Below, piece by piece: positions 9,731-20,119 of a stretch of DNA of 64,000 bases; the first letter of the stretch is position 1; each line of letters starts with the position of its first letter. The position numbers and the translations under genes are program-made. Source of the DNA: Onthophagus taurus (taxonomy: Eukaryota; Arthropoda; Insecta; Coleoptera; Scarabaeidae); NCBI RefSeq assembly GCF_036711975.1, contig NC_091973.1, forward strand, positions 19,468,001 through 19,532,000, given 5' to 3'. The notes under the pieces were generated by a model that worked only from the letters and a program-made list of their open reading frames with translations, was not told the origin of the DNA and ran no database searches.

Positions 9731-11014
9731 ATGGCTCTTAAAGTCACGGTTAATTACCTTTCTAAGGAAGAGTTGAGTTATGAATTTACTGTCCGAGGTT
9801 TGGATCCCTCTAGTGTCGATGAGATGCGTAGGTTGTTTGCTTCTTTACTACAGAGGGAGAAACTTAACCCTGATTTGGTCAACGATTACCCAGATAACCC
9901 TTACACAGAAGAGGAAGATTTGTTAGCGGTTAGGGACAAACTGGCCGAAATTACCACATTGTTAGATGATTTTCGATCTAAGAATGCTAAGAAGGTTGAA
10001 ACTAAGATTTGGCATGTTTTGGGGCGAATAAGGCGTATGAGTGAATTATGTGAGGATCGTGCCGTTGTTCTCCGTGAGGCTTTGTCTTTGAAGGATAGGT
10101 TAACGAAGGCCATTGCTTCCGTTTCTAGGCCAATTGAGTTAGAAGCCCTTGAAAGATCCCTGAACGTATCTTTAGGCGGGGGCGCTGCTTCGTCTACCCC
10201 TGTAACAACTAGTCCTCCACCTTTGATGTCTTCTAAGGCTATTCCTGTACATAAATGGGGCCTTAAATTTTCCGGAAGGACGGGTATTTCGGTGGGAGCG
10301 TTTTTAGAGCGAGTACATGAATTGTCCGCAGCTCGAGGTGTTTCTCTTCGAGAAGTTTTTGTGTCGGCTCTTGATTTATTTGGGGGTCCCGCCCTACTTT
10401 GGTATCGTTCTGTCAGGGATGAAGTTAGCTCGTGGGGAGAATTAGAGGTGTTATTGAGGGGTGAATTTTTACCTTCCGACTACAACGAACAACTGTTGGA
10501 TGAGATACGACACAGAACCCAGGGTGAGCGAGAGCCTATTGCAATCTACGTCGCCAATATGTTAGGTTTATTCGGTAGACTCACTTGTCCACTTTCCGAG
10601 GAGGCGAAGGTTAAACTTATCCGTAAGAACCTCTTACCTTATTTTCAAACCCAACTAGCTCTTCACACTATTGATACGGTTTCTGATTTGAAGGTCAAGT
10701 GTAAGCAGTTAGAGGAGTCTAGGCGCGCGGTAAAGGAATTTCAGCCCCCTAAAATTCGCAATAAGACTTTGGAACCCGAATTAGCTTACTTAGGTTGCTT
10801 GAGCTACCCCCAAACTTCAGATTTTTCTGCGGTTGAGTCAAGTCCTGTTAAGTGCTTCAATTGTGGAGTTTTGGGTCACATGGCTCGTGGTTGTCCTAGT
10901 CCCAAGAGACTGCATTGTTTTAAGTGTGGAAATGAGGGTTTTACTACAAAAAATTGTCCTAAATGTCCCCATGGTAATAGGAAGTCTTCGGGAAATGCCA
11001 ATCGTCGTCACTAG
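9731..11014 (+). CDS. Gag of Gypsy B
   Basis: Starting at the ATG at 9731 (MALKVTVNYLSKEEL), the product has 427 residues; the frame is open further upstream but that lies over leader sequence. Residues about 175-340 form the capsid-type domain (KWGLKFSGR ... SALDLFGGPALLWYRSV ... EFLPSDYNEQLLDEI). The C-terminus has two zinc knuckles: CFNCGVLGHMARGC is a perfect CCHC, and the second (CFKCGNEGFTTKNC) lacks the usual His, with Phe in its place. It packages the element RNA. Pol lies in the -1 frame and overlaps the gag end by about 33 nt. A heptamer G GGA AAT (10990-10996), in phase with gag, fits the programmed frameshift this type of element is known to use. Confidence 0.9.
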   Translation: MALKVTVNYLSKEELSYEFTVRGLDPSSVDEMRRLFASLLQREKLNPDLVNDYPDNPYTEEEDLLAVRDKLAEITTLLDDFRSKNAKKVETKIWHVLGRIRRMSELCEDRAVVLREALSLKDRLTKAIASVSRPIELEALERSLNVSLGGGAASSTPVTTSPPPLMSSKAIPVHKWGLKFSGRTGISVGAFLERVHELSAARGVSLREVFVSALDLFGGPALLWYRSVRDEVSSWGELEVLLRGEFLPSDYNEQLLDEIRHRTQGEREPIAIYVANMLGLFGRLTCPLSEEAKVKLIRKNLLPYFQTQLALHTIDTVSDLKVKCKQLEESRRAVKEFQPPKIRNKTLEPELAYLGCLSYPQTSDFSAVESSPVKCFNCGVLGHMARGCPSPKRLHCFKCGNEGFTTKNCPKCPHGNRKSSGNANRRH

Positions 11015-11067
11015 GTCGTCGGCTAGTTGACATTGAAGACGAAAAGCCGGCTGATAGGATTTCTTCC

Positions 11068-14000
11068 GTGTTGGAGTTCGTTTTAGATAGTTGTAAGAAG
11101 GATGAAAGGCCTTATCTGAAAATATCGATATTAGGTAGAGAGTTACTAGGTTTGTTAGACACTGGTGCCTCTAGAACTATATTAGGAGGTGTGGGATGGA
11201 AAGTCGTGTCCGATTTAGGATTTCATTGTCGTCGCGTTAGTTCTTCGGTCAGAATAGCTAATGGACAATTGGTTGAGAGTTTGGGTGTGGTTACGGTTCC
11301 GGTTACTTTGAAGGACAGAATTACCCTTATTGACATGTTGGTGATACCTACACTTCCCCAAACCCTTATTTTGGGTGTTGATTTTTTCAAGTCCGTTGGA
11401 GTAGTGCCTGACCTTAGAAATGACTCTTGGAATTTCGCGTACGAGACTGTTTTCGAGATGGATTCTCTTGATGATGATTTGTCCCCTTCTAATAAGCAAC
11501 TTTTAGAAACCATGGTTAACTCTTTTAAAGCTAAAATGGGTGACGGTTTAGGGTGTACTCACTTGGTGAGTCACGTAATTAGAACTTCAGCTGATCCCAT
11601 TAAACAACGCTATTACCCCGTTTCTCCGGTCATGCAGCAGCACATTAATAAAGAACTTGATATCATGTTAGAGCAGGGCGTTGTCGAACCCTCATCGAGT
11701 GCTTGGTCTTCCCCAATCCTGTTAGTGCAAAAGAAAGATAACACATATCGATTCTGTGTTGATTATCGTCGTCTGAATGCGGTGTCGGAACGTGATAGTT
11801 ATCCACTCCCGTATATTTCCGCAACTCTCGATAAACTCAGGAACGCAAAGTTTTTGTCTTCCCTGGACATTAAGTCCGCTTTTTGGCAAGTCCCCATGGA
11901 GAATGCTTCTAAGGCTTTTACTGCTTTTACGGTGCCCGGTAGAGGGCTATATCAATTTACACGTATGCCTTTTGGCTTGCACAATTCTCCTGCCACTTGG
12001 CAAAGGCTTGTTGATAGGGTCTTGGGTCCTGAGTTGGAACCTAATGTGTTCGTTTATTTGGACGATGTTGTCATTGTTACCGATACCTTTGAAAAACATC
12101 TTGAGGTTCTGTCGAGTGTATTTGAGAGGTTGCTCGCTGCTGGATTGAAGGTCAGCTGGGAGAAATGTAAGTTGTGCAGATCTGAATTGCGTTACCTTGG
12201 CTATGTCGTTGATAAATACGGACTTCATGTAGACCCTGAAAAGGTTAACGCCATGCTTAAGATTCCTGTTCCTAAGTGTCAGAAAGATGTTAGACGTATA
12301 CTTGGTACCTTTTCATGGTATAGACGTTTTATTCCCGAGTTCGCGACTTTGATTTCTCCGATTACGAACCTACTGAAAAAGAATAAGCCAGTTGAATGGA
12401 CGGATGAATGTGAAAGATCTTTTAGAATCATTAAGGAAAAGCTTGTATCTGCTCCAATCTTGCGATGTCCTGATTATTCGCTGCCTTTTGAGTTGCACAC
12501 GGATGCCTCTGGTGTTGGTTTGGGTGCCGTGTTGTTGCAACCAGGTGAGGATGGTGAACAAGTGGTGGTATACTTGAGTAGGTCATTAAGTCCGGCCGAA
12601 CGTAACTACTCGGCCACAGAACGCGAGTGTTTGGCAGTGATTTGGGCTGCGGAAAAGCTGAAACCCTATCTTGAGGGAGTCCCGTTCACGGTGGTTACTG
12701 ATCATTATTCTCTCCTTTGGCTTTTAAAGTTGAAAGTTTCTACTGGGCGTATCGCGAGATGGGCAATTAGATTGCAACAATTCGACTTTGTCGTTAAACA
12801 TCGTAAAGGCTGTGAGAACGTTGTGCCTGACTTACTTTCGAGATCGTTCGAGGTCGTCGATTCGATCCAAGAGAGGACCGAATTGAAATTCTCTGATACT
12901 TCTGACGTGTGGTATAGAAGGCTGAAAGAAAGAGTTCTGAATTTTCCCGCTAAACACCCCTTATTTAGAGTAGAGAATGGCGAGGTTTATAAGTATGTAG
13001 TGTCATCTGTTCTGGGACGAAATTCCGAACCTTGGAAAAGGGTTGTCCCAAGAGATTTTCGTAAAGAGATTTTAGCTCTTTCTCATGACTCTCAAACCGC
13101 TGGTCATATGGGTGTTTTCAAGACTCTTGGTAGAATTTCTGAGCTCTATATATGGCCTAAAATGAAGGCAGACGTGGTAAGGTATATCTCTGGATGTGAG
13201 TTGTGCGCTTCTTATAGGATTCCGAATGTTAAACCAGCTGGTAAGTTCGTTCGTACCCCAGATAGTGATAGACCATGGCAACTTATATCAATTGATCTTG
13301 TTGGCCCTCTTCCTCGTTCGAGAAAAGGTAATCAATTTATCTTCGTAATATCCGATTACTTCAGTAAATTTGTACTTGCTTATCCCATAAGAACTGCTAC
13401 CGCAGATAAGATTTCGCAGATACTTGAGACGGAAGTCTTTCTTAAATTTGGAGTTCCTAAAACCCTTATTTGTGACAATGGTCCTCAATTTAGATCCCGG
13501 AAATTGAACTTACTAACTCAACAGTATGGTGTTTCTGTTAGGTTTAACGCCAATTATCACCCTCAGGCTAACCCTGTAGAGCGAGTGAATCGTACGCTTA
13601 AAAGAATTTTGTCCTTGTATTGCAAAGACGATCAACGTAAATGGGATGTGAGTGTTCCTAAAATAACTTGCGCGATTAATTCCGCTCGTCACGAGGTTAC
13701 GAAGTTAACACCTCATTTCGTATGTACGGGTCGAGAGTTGGTGTTGAATGGGAAACTGTATGATAAAGTCATGGGTGATGGTGAGTGGAGCTTAGATAAC
13801 GAAGATCTGTCGAAGGTATTTGCTGATGTTAGGAAACGCATTGCACAGGCGTCTGGTGTGAATGAGAGGCGGTATAATTTGAGGAGGAGAAGCGATAAGT
13901 TTATGGTTGGCCAAAAGGTTTGGAAGAGAAACTTTGTATTGTCTAATGCATCTAAATATTTTTCGGCAAAGCTGGCTCCTAAATTTGTAGGTCCGTATTC

Positions 14001-14112
14001 TGTTTATAAGGTCTTGTCACCTTGGACTTACGAGTTGAGGGATGGTGAGGGTAATAATGTTGGAACTTGGCACGCTAAGGATTTAAAGCCTTACCTTGTT
14101 GACCCGGGTTAG
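11068..14112 (+). CDS. Pol of Gypsy B: protease, RT, RNase H, integrase
   Basis: A single open frame codes about 1014 residues from 11068; the frame is open back into the gag end, so it is probably made as a Gag-Pol fusion. Protease: LGLLDTGASRTILGG (residues about 28-42). RT: FRFCVDYRRLN-type block near residue 230, SLDIKSAFWQVPM, and the YLDDVVIV box near 330. RNase H: HTDASGVGLGAVLL near 475 and VVTDHYSLLWLL near 545. Integrase: H-x-H zinc region (HDSQTAGHMGV ... CELCASYR) near 670-715, a D,D35E core (SIDLVGPL ... CDNGPQFRS ... NPVERVNRTLK), and a C-terminal GPY-type module (KFVGPYSVYKVL). All key motifs are present and the length is usual for Gypsy pol. Confidence 0.93.
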   Translation: MLEFVLDSCKKDERPYLKISILGRELLGLLDTGASRTILGGVGWKVVSDLGFHCRRVSSSVRIANGQLVESLGVVTVPVTLKDRITLIDMLVIPTLPQTLILGVDFFKSVGVVPDLRNDSWNFAYETVFEMDSLDDDLSPSNKQLLETMVNSFKAKMGDGLGCTHLVSHVIRTSADPIKQRYYPVSPVMQQHINKELDIMLEQGVVEPSSSAWSSPILLVQKKDNTYRFCVDYRRLNAVSERDSYPLPYISATLDKLRNAKFLSSLDIKSAFWQVPMENASKAFTAFTVPGRGLYQFTRMPFGLHNSPATWQRLVDRVLGPELEPNVFVYLDDVVIVTDTFEKHLEVLSSVFERLLAAGLKVSWEKCKLCRSELRYLGYVVDKYGLHVDPEKVNAMLKIPVPKCQKDVRRILGTFSWYRRFIPEFATLISPITNLLKKNKPVEWTDECERSFRIIKEKLVSAPILRCPDYSLPFELHTDASGVGLGAVLLQPGEDGEQVVVYLSRSLSPAERNYSATERECLAVIWAAEKLKPYLEGVPFTVVTDHYSLLWLLKLKVSTGRIARWAIRLQQFDFVVKHRKGCENVVPDLLSRSFEVVDSIQERTELKFSDTSDVWYRRLKERVLNFPAKHPLFRVENGEVYKYVVSSVLGRNSEPWKRVVPRDFRKEILALSHDSQTAGHMGVFKTLGRISELYIWPKMKADVVRYISGCELCASYRIPNVKPAGKFVRTPDSDRPWQLISIDLVGPLPRSRKGNQFIFVISDYFSKFVLAYPIRTATADKISQILETEVFLKFGVPKTLICDNGPQFRSRKLNLLTQQYGVSVRFNANYHPQANPVERVNRTLKRILSLYCKDDQRKWDVSVPKITCAINSARHEVTKLTPHFVCTGRELVLNGKLYDKVMGDGEWSLDNEDLSKVFADVRKRIAQASGVNERRYNLRRRSDKFMVGQKVWKRNFVLSNASKYFSAKLAPKFVGPYSVYKVLSPWTYELRDGEGNNVGTWHAKDLKPYLVDPG

Positions 14113-14976
14113 TTGTTCCTTGTTTGATTTGCTGGCTCACCTGGCAGGGGCCTTAGACTACTCCAGAAGACCGGCTGTCTCCGTTTCGTGTACATCTGTT
14201 TCTATTTTGGTTCTGTCCATCTTGGGAACTTACGGAGTGTGTTTTGTCCTATTTGGTTGTGATTGTTTGGTACAACTAGTTATTTCGTTTAGTGCTATTC
14301 CATAGATATTATGGATAGTATCTACCTGACTGATTTCCCCTTTGGTGTGGTACATCCCTAGTTGTTTAATTTCATTGTCCTCCCCTATTTTTCAGAGCCA
14401 GTACCACAAAGTCCGTGGGCGTTTGGCCATTGACATTTTGTTTTGTGACAGTTGTAAACTGTCACATTTTCGCCGCAGGTAGCGATATACCGATCGTAGG
14501 TTTAGTGTATCTTAGGTTCTTGAAAAAGAGATTATCGGGGTGATTTTAGTTTAGTTCAGGGGTGGGTATGGACCAACGAACCCGTCTTAATTTTCTTTTC
14601 CTTTTTCCGCTTGTTATCCTTTAACTGTAGTAATAAACCTATTTTTGTTCTAGTCCCAGTCGAGTCGTTTTTCTTTTTCGTTTTAGAGTGTCTTCGCTTT
14701 ACGAATTCCTCTATGTTATTGATATTAGGTTGGAATGATCACTGTGTGACTTATTGTTGGTATTCATGAATTCCTATATCTCTGTATTTTCATTTATTAT
14801 TTTATTATTTTCCCTTCCGACCGAATGTCGAAGACCTGAAGGCTATGGGCACGAGGTGGATCAGGTGGTTGGTTCCATAGTTGCATATACTTATTTTTGG
14901 GTTGGATTTTGGTTGTTAGGGTTGCTTGTCTAAAGTTTAAAGTTTACGAGTAAACTTTCTTGTTGTAAGGGGGGAA
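14113..14976 (+). other. Non-coding spacer between pol and 3' LTR of Gypsy B, with polypurine tract
   Basis: About 860 bp follow pol without an envelope or other recognisable gene. It ends in a polypurine tract (AAGGGGGGAA, 14968-14976) directly before the TGTAACGG start of the 3' LTR, which primes plus-strand DNA. A 69-codon frame at 14096-14305 shows a hydrophobic stretch but has no recognisable domain. Confidence 0.75.
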
Positions 14977-16770
14977 TGTAACGGTTCCGTTCGAGGTTAT
15001 TGAATTTCCTTGTGATTTGTCTGTAATTGTTAGAAGTCGGGGAATTATATACCATTTTGTTTATTTACCTTGTTATAATTTTTGTTTTTTTGTTACAGCA
15101 AGCCGAACTTGGAAACACTTGAAAATCCTTTCGTTTTCATCACTTTTCTTAAATCCTTTCCTTTCGCTCATTTTAAACGCCTTTTTCTTTTTCATTACCT
15201 TCATTACAATCACACAATAGATCTTAACCTTAAAACTTTTCTTTTTCTCTTCTTCGTTACTATCATGAATTTTGTTTACATTTTTAAGTTCGGACTGTCA
15301 ATAATAGAGGGAGGGAGTGATTTTGAATTCTTGGCATCGCGCGATTTTATAACGAGTTTTTTTGGTTAAAATCTTGGGAAATGAATACCCGTGCGCGATT
15401 TTACTCTTCCTCTTTTGAAACCAGCCTTTGTAGTGTTTGGATGGTTAACAAGAATTTTAAGTCGACATTTTGGTATAATTCTGTGTAGAATTTTGGATCG
15501 ATTTATATCCGTATTTATCGGGATCTGAGTTAATTAATCCTTTAATTTTTCGTTTGGAAATTATTCAACGATTACGGTTTCACCGGATTTATTGCACATT
15601 TTTACAAAGACTATTCATTTTGCTGGTTAAAACCTCATACCACCTTGAGGTAGGTTTTTCTTTTTACATTTTCTCTAATTTTGGCTTAATACTAACTTAA
15701 ACCTAAATTCATTTAAACTCCTTTCACACTACATAAAAACATCCATCCCTACATTCTTGCCTAATTATCTATTTACATTTTTCTTTCTTTTTTTACACGC
15801 TAGGTTTTTTTTTTTTTTTCTGAGAGCCTTATTCCTTATATAAGTTCTTGGGAAATCTCCCATCCTGGAAACAAGTACTACCTGGAATAAAGAAGTAAAT
15901 TAGAATCTACATAACCCAAGTTTCCTGTACTTACCATCGAACAAGTGTTTCCAAAGGAGGTTTGCTGGATTTTGTTGCTGTATCTACGTATAATTGTTGT
16001 CATCGTGAAGTCATCATCCTTCGTCAAAAGAGTCTGGAATAAAGGTCAGAATTTTCCTGTTTATACAAAAAGAATATCAGTGTGGTTAGATACTTTTGTA
16101 TTTTTTTTATAAAGTAAGATTTTCTTTTGTACTTACCATTTAATTTTTTTGTTGACTTCACTGGTTCATTTTGTTCATTTCACTTTAAACCAGTTCTTTA
16201 TTATTATTATCTCATTTTAATTGTCAATTAATTTTCCTTGTAAAGTTATCGGATTTATTAGGGGTGTTATTAATTTCGGTATTGATTTCGATTTTGTTTT
16301 CTTTTCCGTTCGCCTGATCGAGCGCTCGGGTCAATCGGGGACGTGTCGCGATCATTATTTAGGTTTGTTTTAATTTTGTTTTATTCAGTTCATTATTATT
16401 TTCTTTCTCTTTTACCCCCCTAATTATTCGGGATTTTTTTTTTTTTTTGAACAATCTCCGTTATTTTATTTACTACTTATATACTTTATATTTTGTTTTG
16501 CCATATTTTTTTTTTCCTTAATAAATTTGTTTTTATATGGTATATGATTTCGCGATTTCTTTGTGTTTTGTTATATGTTGGTGTTGTCGAACCTTTTCCC
16601 TTCCAGCTCTCTTCGCAGTTAGAGCGATCTGTAACTGAAACTGCGTGGCGCCTTATAAATTCAAACCCACCCCATCTTCACTGGGAAGCCGAGGTGTTGC
16701 AGATCTGTATTTTTTTAAAAGGGGTTCGATTGTGTTGTTGTCGTTTTTTTGTTTTTGTTCGTTTTTTTTT
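14977..16770 (+). repeat. 3' LTR of Gypsy B
   Basis: It matches the 5' LTR nearly base for base from TGTAACGG, but its last few dozen bases are T-rich and differ from the 5' LTR end. Gypsy A LTR sequence resumes at about 16771. Confidence 0.85.
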
Positions 16771-16791
16771 AAAAGATCCTGCACCATCGCA
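16771..16791 (+). repeat. 3' LTR of Gypsy A, right-hand end
   Basis: These 21 bases match the end of the 5' LTR (1752-1772) with one difference and are followed by the duplicated CGTA at 16792-16795, fixing the right border of Gypsy A. Confidence 0.85.
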
Positions 16792-16795
16792 CGTA

Positions 16796-18332
16796 CCGCA
16801 ACTCGGACAAGTCGATCAATCCCTCTTAAAACCCCTTTGGAAACTCTTGGCGTCTGCAGCTAGAATAACAAACGGGGAATAAGGTGACTTCTTATAATGG
16901 TAGCCTTTTGACTTGGCTTTAACGGAGCTTTCTGGATTCTTGGCAGTAGGGTTTGTACGTTTTCTAACGTGAGCCCTGACTGGCCGATGTAGTTGTACTT
17001 GCTGCCTAAGTACTTGAACATCTCGCCCGGACTAACCTGCGGGAGAGGGACTCCTCCCACAGTAAAGCGCGAGTTGGTATGCGCGAATGTTTGCTTACGT
17101 CCGGGCAGCGTACTAACCGAGAGAGCTACGCTTTTGATAGGATTAAGCGCTAAGCCTCTCTCTTCAAAGAACCCAACTGCTGCTCTTAGTGTCTTGGTGG
17201 CGCCCTGTACCGTATCATCAAGTAAGATGATATCATCTGCATAACCGATGATCTTGGCTTTTGCGTCATCCGAGACTTGCAATCCCCCGTCCTGCCTATT
17301 TTCCAACTTGTGGAATAGCTCGTCTAACACCATGTTGAAAAATATAGGTGAGAGAGGGTCTCCTTGTTTCACACCGCGGTTAATATCGATTTTTGGCGTG
17401 ATGGCCATGCCCACCTGCACGCGTGTGAAGGAGCCCTCGTATTGCGCTTTTATGAGGCGTGTTGTTCTTTCGTCTACCCTAAAGTGGCGGAGTGCTCGAT
17501 AGATAGATTTGTGCGAGACAGAATGGAATGCCTTTTTAAGGTCCAAGGATAGTATGTTATACGGTCTCGCACCTCGCCTACGGTTTTTAATCGCCGTATC
17601 TAATGTGAGCGAGTTAATAAGCACCCCGTCTACTTTCATATATCCTCGTTGATGAGGATGGAAGGGCAGACGCGCCAAGCGCCGAACCAATAGGCGGTTG
17701 AAAAGACGGAGGATGTGCGACGCAATGGTAATCGGGCGCCAGTTGTTAACATCAAGACGGTCACCCCCCTTAGGAACTAATATTGTCCTGTTCTCCTGTA
17801 GCTGTCTCGGTACTATGCCGAATACAAGCATGATGTTATACAGGGAACGTATCTGCAGACCTTGACTTTACCGAGGTCGGAGTGCTTAATGGCATCAGGA
17901 CCGGGGGCGGAAGGTTTGGTGGCTCGAATCGCATGAGCGATATCTTGCTCAGTCACGGGTTCGAGCTCCCAAAGGTGTTCTTGCGTATAATCGTGAATCT
18001 CGCTATCGTCGTAAGGGGATGGGGCGCTGAATAGCCTTCTAAAACTATTTGTGACACTGTCTACGGTCGGATAGATGTCATTATCTGATAATTGCTTATC
18101 ATCTAATATATGTTCTGCCAGCTGCCGTCGATTACGCTTGTACATTGATTGTACTACCTTGTAAAGGTAAGCTCGACCGTAGACCTTTCCCCTATAGCGA
18201 TTCCGTTTAGCTCGAGACCCGTGAGTGCGATCTGACGGTGATCGCACTTCGGCTATTATAGACTCTAGCCACGATTCGAGCTCATTGCGGACTGCGTTAT
18301 AGCCATTATTTACTGAACTTCTGTCGAAGAGA
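16796..18332 (-). pseudogene. R2-like LINE, reverse transcriptase part
   Basis: On the minus strand this holds the pre-RT region (WLESIIAEVRSPSDRTHG, RGKVYGRAYLYKVVQ) and then the full RT palm and fingers. Motifs seen: PSAPGPDAI near 17910, NWRPITIAS near 17740, LSLDLKKAFHSVSH near 17530, NRGVKQGDPLSPIFFN near 17360, and the catalytic YADDIILL near 17240. The order and sequence match R2-clade proteins, which nick a target and copy their RNA in place. Frame changes occur near 17855 and near 16860, so the copy is inactive. The element continues toward the C-terminus at 1507, beyond Gypsy A, and toward the N-terminus at 19318, beyond the Jockey-like LINE. Confidence 0.9.
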
Positions 18333-18338
18333 CGATAT

Positions 18339-19317
18339 TTTTTATTTTATTTTTTTTATTTATTACAATTTGGGGCGCAAACAAGGAGAACATCCCCAGT
18401 GAAGCATCCTCACAAAATATCGAAATTAACATTATATTTCATAAAGATACACAAGCAAGAAATTTAAATATAAAGAAAAGTAGTTACAATGTTTTTACAA
18501 AGTTAATACAGAATTAAAGTGGTTCGCAACTAAACAATATCGCGCAACACGAAATCTTTAAACGAACGCAATGACAGCCCAAATAGAGAAACATGGTTGA
18601 AGCTCTGGTTGTAAGTATTAAGAACCCGTATGATTGGCGAATTAGAATAAGTATTCGTATTAGATGTGCGCAAACAAAAAGTGATATTATTCCGGGTGAA
18701 GCGTTGTGGAATATTAAAATTCAGCTCGGATAGAACATCGGGGACATCCAGCATGCCGTTAACAATTTTGAAAAGAAATACCAGGTCAGACAAGAGCCGC
18801 CGTTACCTTAGAGGCAATAGGTTGAAAATCGTACAGCGTCTGTCGTAATCGCAGTACGGAAGATAATATTTATACGCCATGTGACGAATAAAGCGCCGTT
18901 GAATGGCTTCGATGCGATCACGATAGACGGCGTACATGGGACTCCACACCACAGAACCATAGCTTAATACACTGTTCACAAATGCCATATAAAGGGACTT
19001 TATACAGGTAACATTGGTGAAATTTCTGCTTATTCTGATAACGAACCCCAAGTTACGTAATGCTTTTATCACCATAAGGTCAATATGAAAGTGGAATCGC
19101 AGTTTGGAATCAAGAGTAATACCAAGATCCTTCACTCTGTCAGTGGACGCAATAGCTCTGCCGTTAAAACTGTAATAAATGTTAACCGGATATCGTTTCC
19201 ATGTAAACGTAATTTTTTGACATTTGTCGTAATTGAGATGAAGTTTGTTGACGAGACAGTAGTCATGCAAAAGGTCAAGGTCTTCCTGAAGCCGCAGACA
19301 GTCGAGCCTTGTAGTAG
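18339..19317 (-). mobile_element. 5'-truncated Jockey/CR1-like LINE inserted in the R2-like LINE
   Basis: The minus strand encodes the end of a non-LTR RT and the C-terminal region common to Jockey/CR1-type LINEs: CLRLQEDLDLLHDYC, VKDLGITLDSKLRFHFHI, SVLSYGSVVWSPMY, and IEAIQRRFIRHMAYK at 18803-19310, then DLVFLFKIVNGMLDVPDVL and the terminal block at 18530-18793. A frame change separates the two near 18798. The 3' end is an A/T-rich tail (18339-18372). Flanking CGATAT at 18333-18338 and 19318-19323 is the likely 6-bp target duplication. The 5' truncation is the usual outcome of incomplete target-primed reverse transcription. Confidence 0.85.
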
Positions 19318-19921
19318 CGATATCGCGAGTATAGCGCGATATCGGCTTTATTCCAGTCGTTGTTCGAGCTGTAGTAGCCAGACAGATATGCCCGTACTGG
19401 GTCATGTTGAACGTCAGTGTCATGTTCAACTGCATCGGGGACGAGTAGTGTTTCGTCCTCGATTGGTTCTATGTCTGGCTCTAGATGAAGTCTCGATAAT
19501 CACGTTTTTGTCTCCTCGACTTAATGGCCTCTAGAGTTCTTCTGGGAAATAACGCCGCTAGGTGTTGGTTGATAAACCTTCCTTCAAAGGCAATCTCAGC
19601 CTTAGCCATGGCAACTAATTCTGCCTCGGTCCATGCACTCTCATGCCTTATTGGATTATCGTGCATGTCCGTGAGTTCCCTATTGAATTCCACGGGATGG
19701 GCTTTAGGTAGATGCAGCCTCATACCCGTGTACGTGGTAAACTCGCGATGACAAATTGGACATGTATGTAATGCATTCCCCGGGTGGTCTTGGGTGATTC
19801 CTGCACCCGGTATGGGGTTGGGATTAGGTGGTGAAGGAGGACCTTTGCAGTACCTCCTAGTGACATGCGCCCTCATGCCGCTTTCCGTCGCAAACGTCTT
19901 CATACAGATGCAACGAGGCAT
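19318..19921 (-). pseudogene. R2-like LINE, N-terminal zinc fingers and Myb domain
   Basis: From the ATG at 19921 the minus strand reads MPRCICMKTFATESGMRAH, a CCHC-type finger, then CPICHREFTTYTGMRLH, a CCHH finger, and then a Myb-like DNA-binding helix set (ESAWTEAELVAMAKAEI ... AALFPRRTLEAIKSRRQK). This zinc finger plus Myb order is the hallmark of R2 N-termini, which bind the DNA target. Two fingers are visible; some R2 groups have three and others one. After KRDYR the frame shifts (about 19490) and continues with LEPDIEPIEDETLLVPDAV up to the LINE insertion at 19317. The 3' splice-like TTTCAG just before the ATG is probably fortuitous. Confidence 0.88.
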
Positions 19922-20119
19922 ACTGAAACAATAAACGCTTATATTTACCGAAAGCTTAAAAATAAAACTCGTTTCGCTTTGTTCCCTGTATGATCCACTA
20001 CTAAACTGTGAGGACTGTGCCGTAAGAATGTTTTAGAACGATTACGTACACACTGGACCGACCAGTTGGCACTATATGATTGCAAGTAAAACTATGCAAA
20101 AACCCCGAGGGGGAAAGTT

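Larger units (their letters stand above)
7680..16770 (+). mobile_element. Gypsy B: long-LTR, tRNA-Lys-primed Gypsy element, looks whole in its coding part
   Basis: LTRs of about 1.78 kb (7680-9460 and 14977-16770) flank a gag frame and a separate pol frame, with no envelope gene. The primer site TGGCGCCCAACGTGGGG (9466) is complementary to an insect tRNA-Lys 3' end. A polypurine tract (AAGGGGGGAA) precedes the 3' LTR. By eye the LTRs differ by roughly a dozen substitutions and a few small length changes, under 1%, which suggests a young insertion. Coding regions look whole. Long LTRs with a Lys primer recall the Osvaldo/Ulysses/Woot group, but that placement is tentative. It sits in the 3' LTR of Gypsy A, and no clean target duplication is visible. 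Confidence 0.9.
1508..16791 (+). mobile_element. Gypsy A: LTR retrotransposon (micropia/mdg3-like), inserted in the R2-like LINE
   Basis: The element is bounded by LTRs starting TGTAGTGTAGTAATT and ending ATCGCA, with a 4-bp target duplication CGTA at 1504-1507 and 16792-16795. Order: 5' LTR 1508-1772, primer site at 1773, a small membrane-protein ORF, gag, protease, RT, RNase H, a partial integrase, then the 3' LTR. It carries two later insertions: a Penelope-like segment in the integrase region and Gypsy B in the 3' LTR. The parts of the two LTRs that can be compared are almost identical by eye, so it is fairly young, yet it is broken, with several breaks plus the insertions. The family call rests on RNase H and gag resemblance and is approximate. 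Confidence 0.85.

Noticed and set aside
14096-14305. Possible short envelope-like frame after Gypsy B pol
   Set aside because: Only 69 codons with one hydrophobic stretch and no signal peptide, cleavage site or family resemblance.
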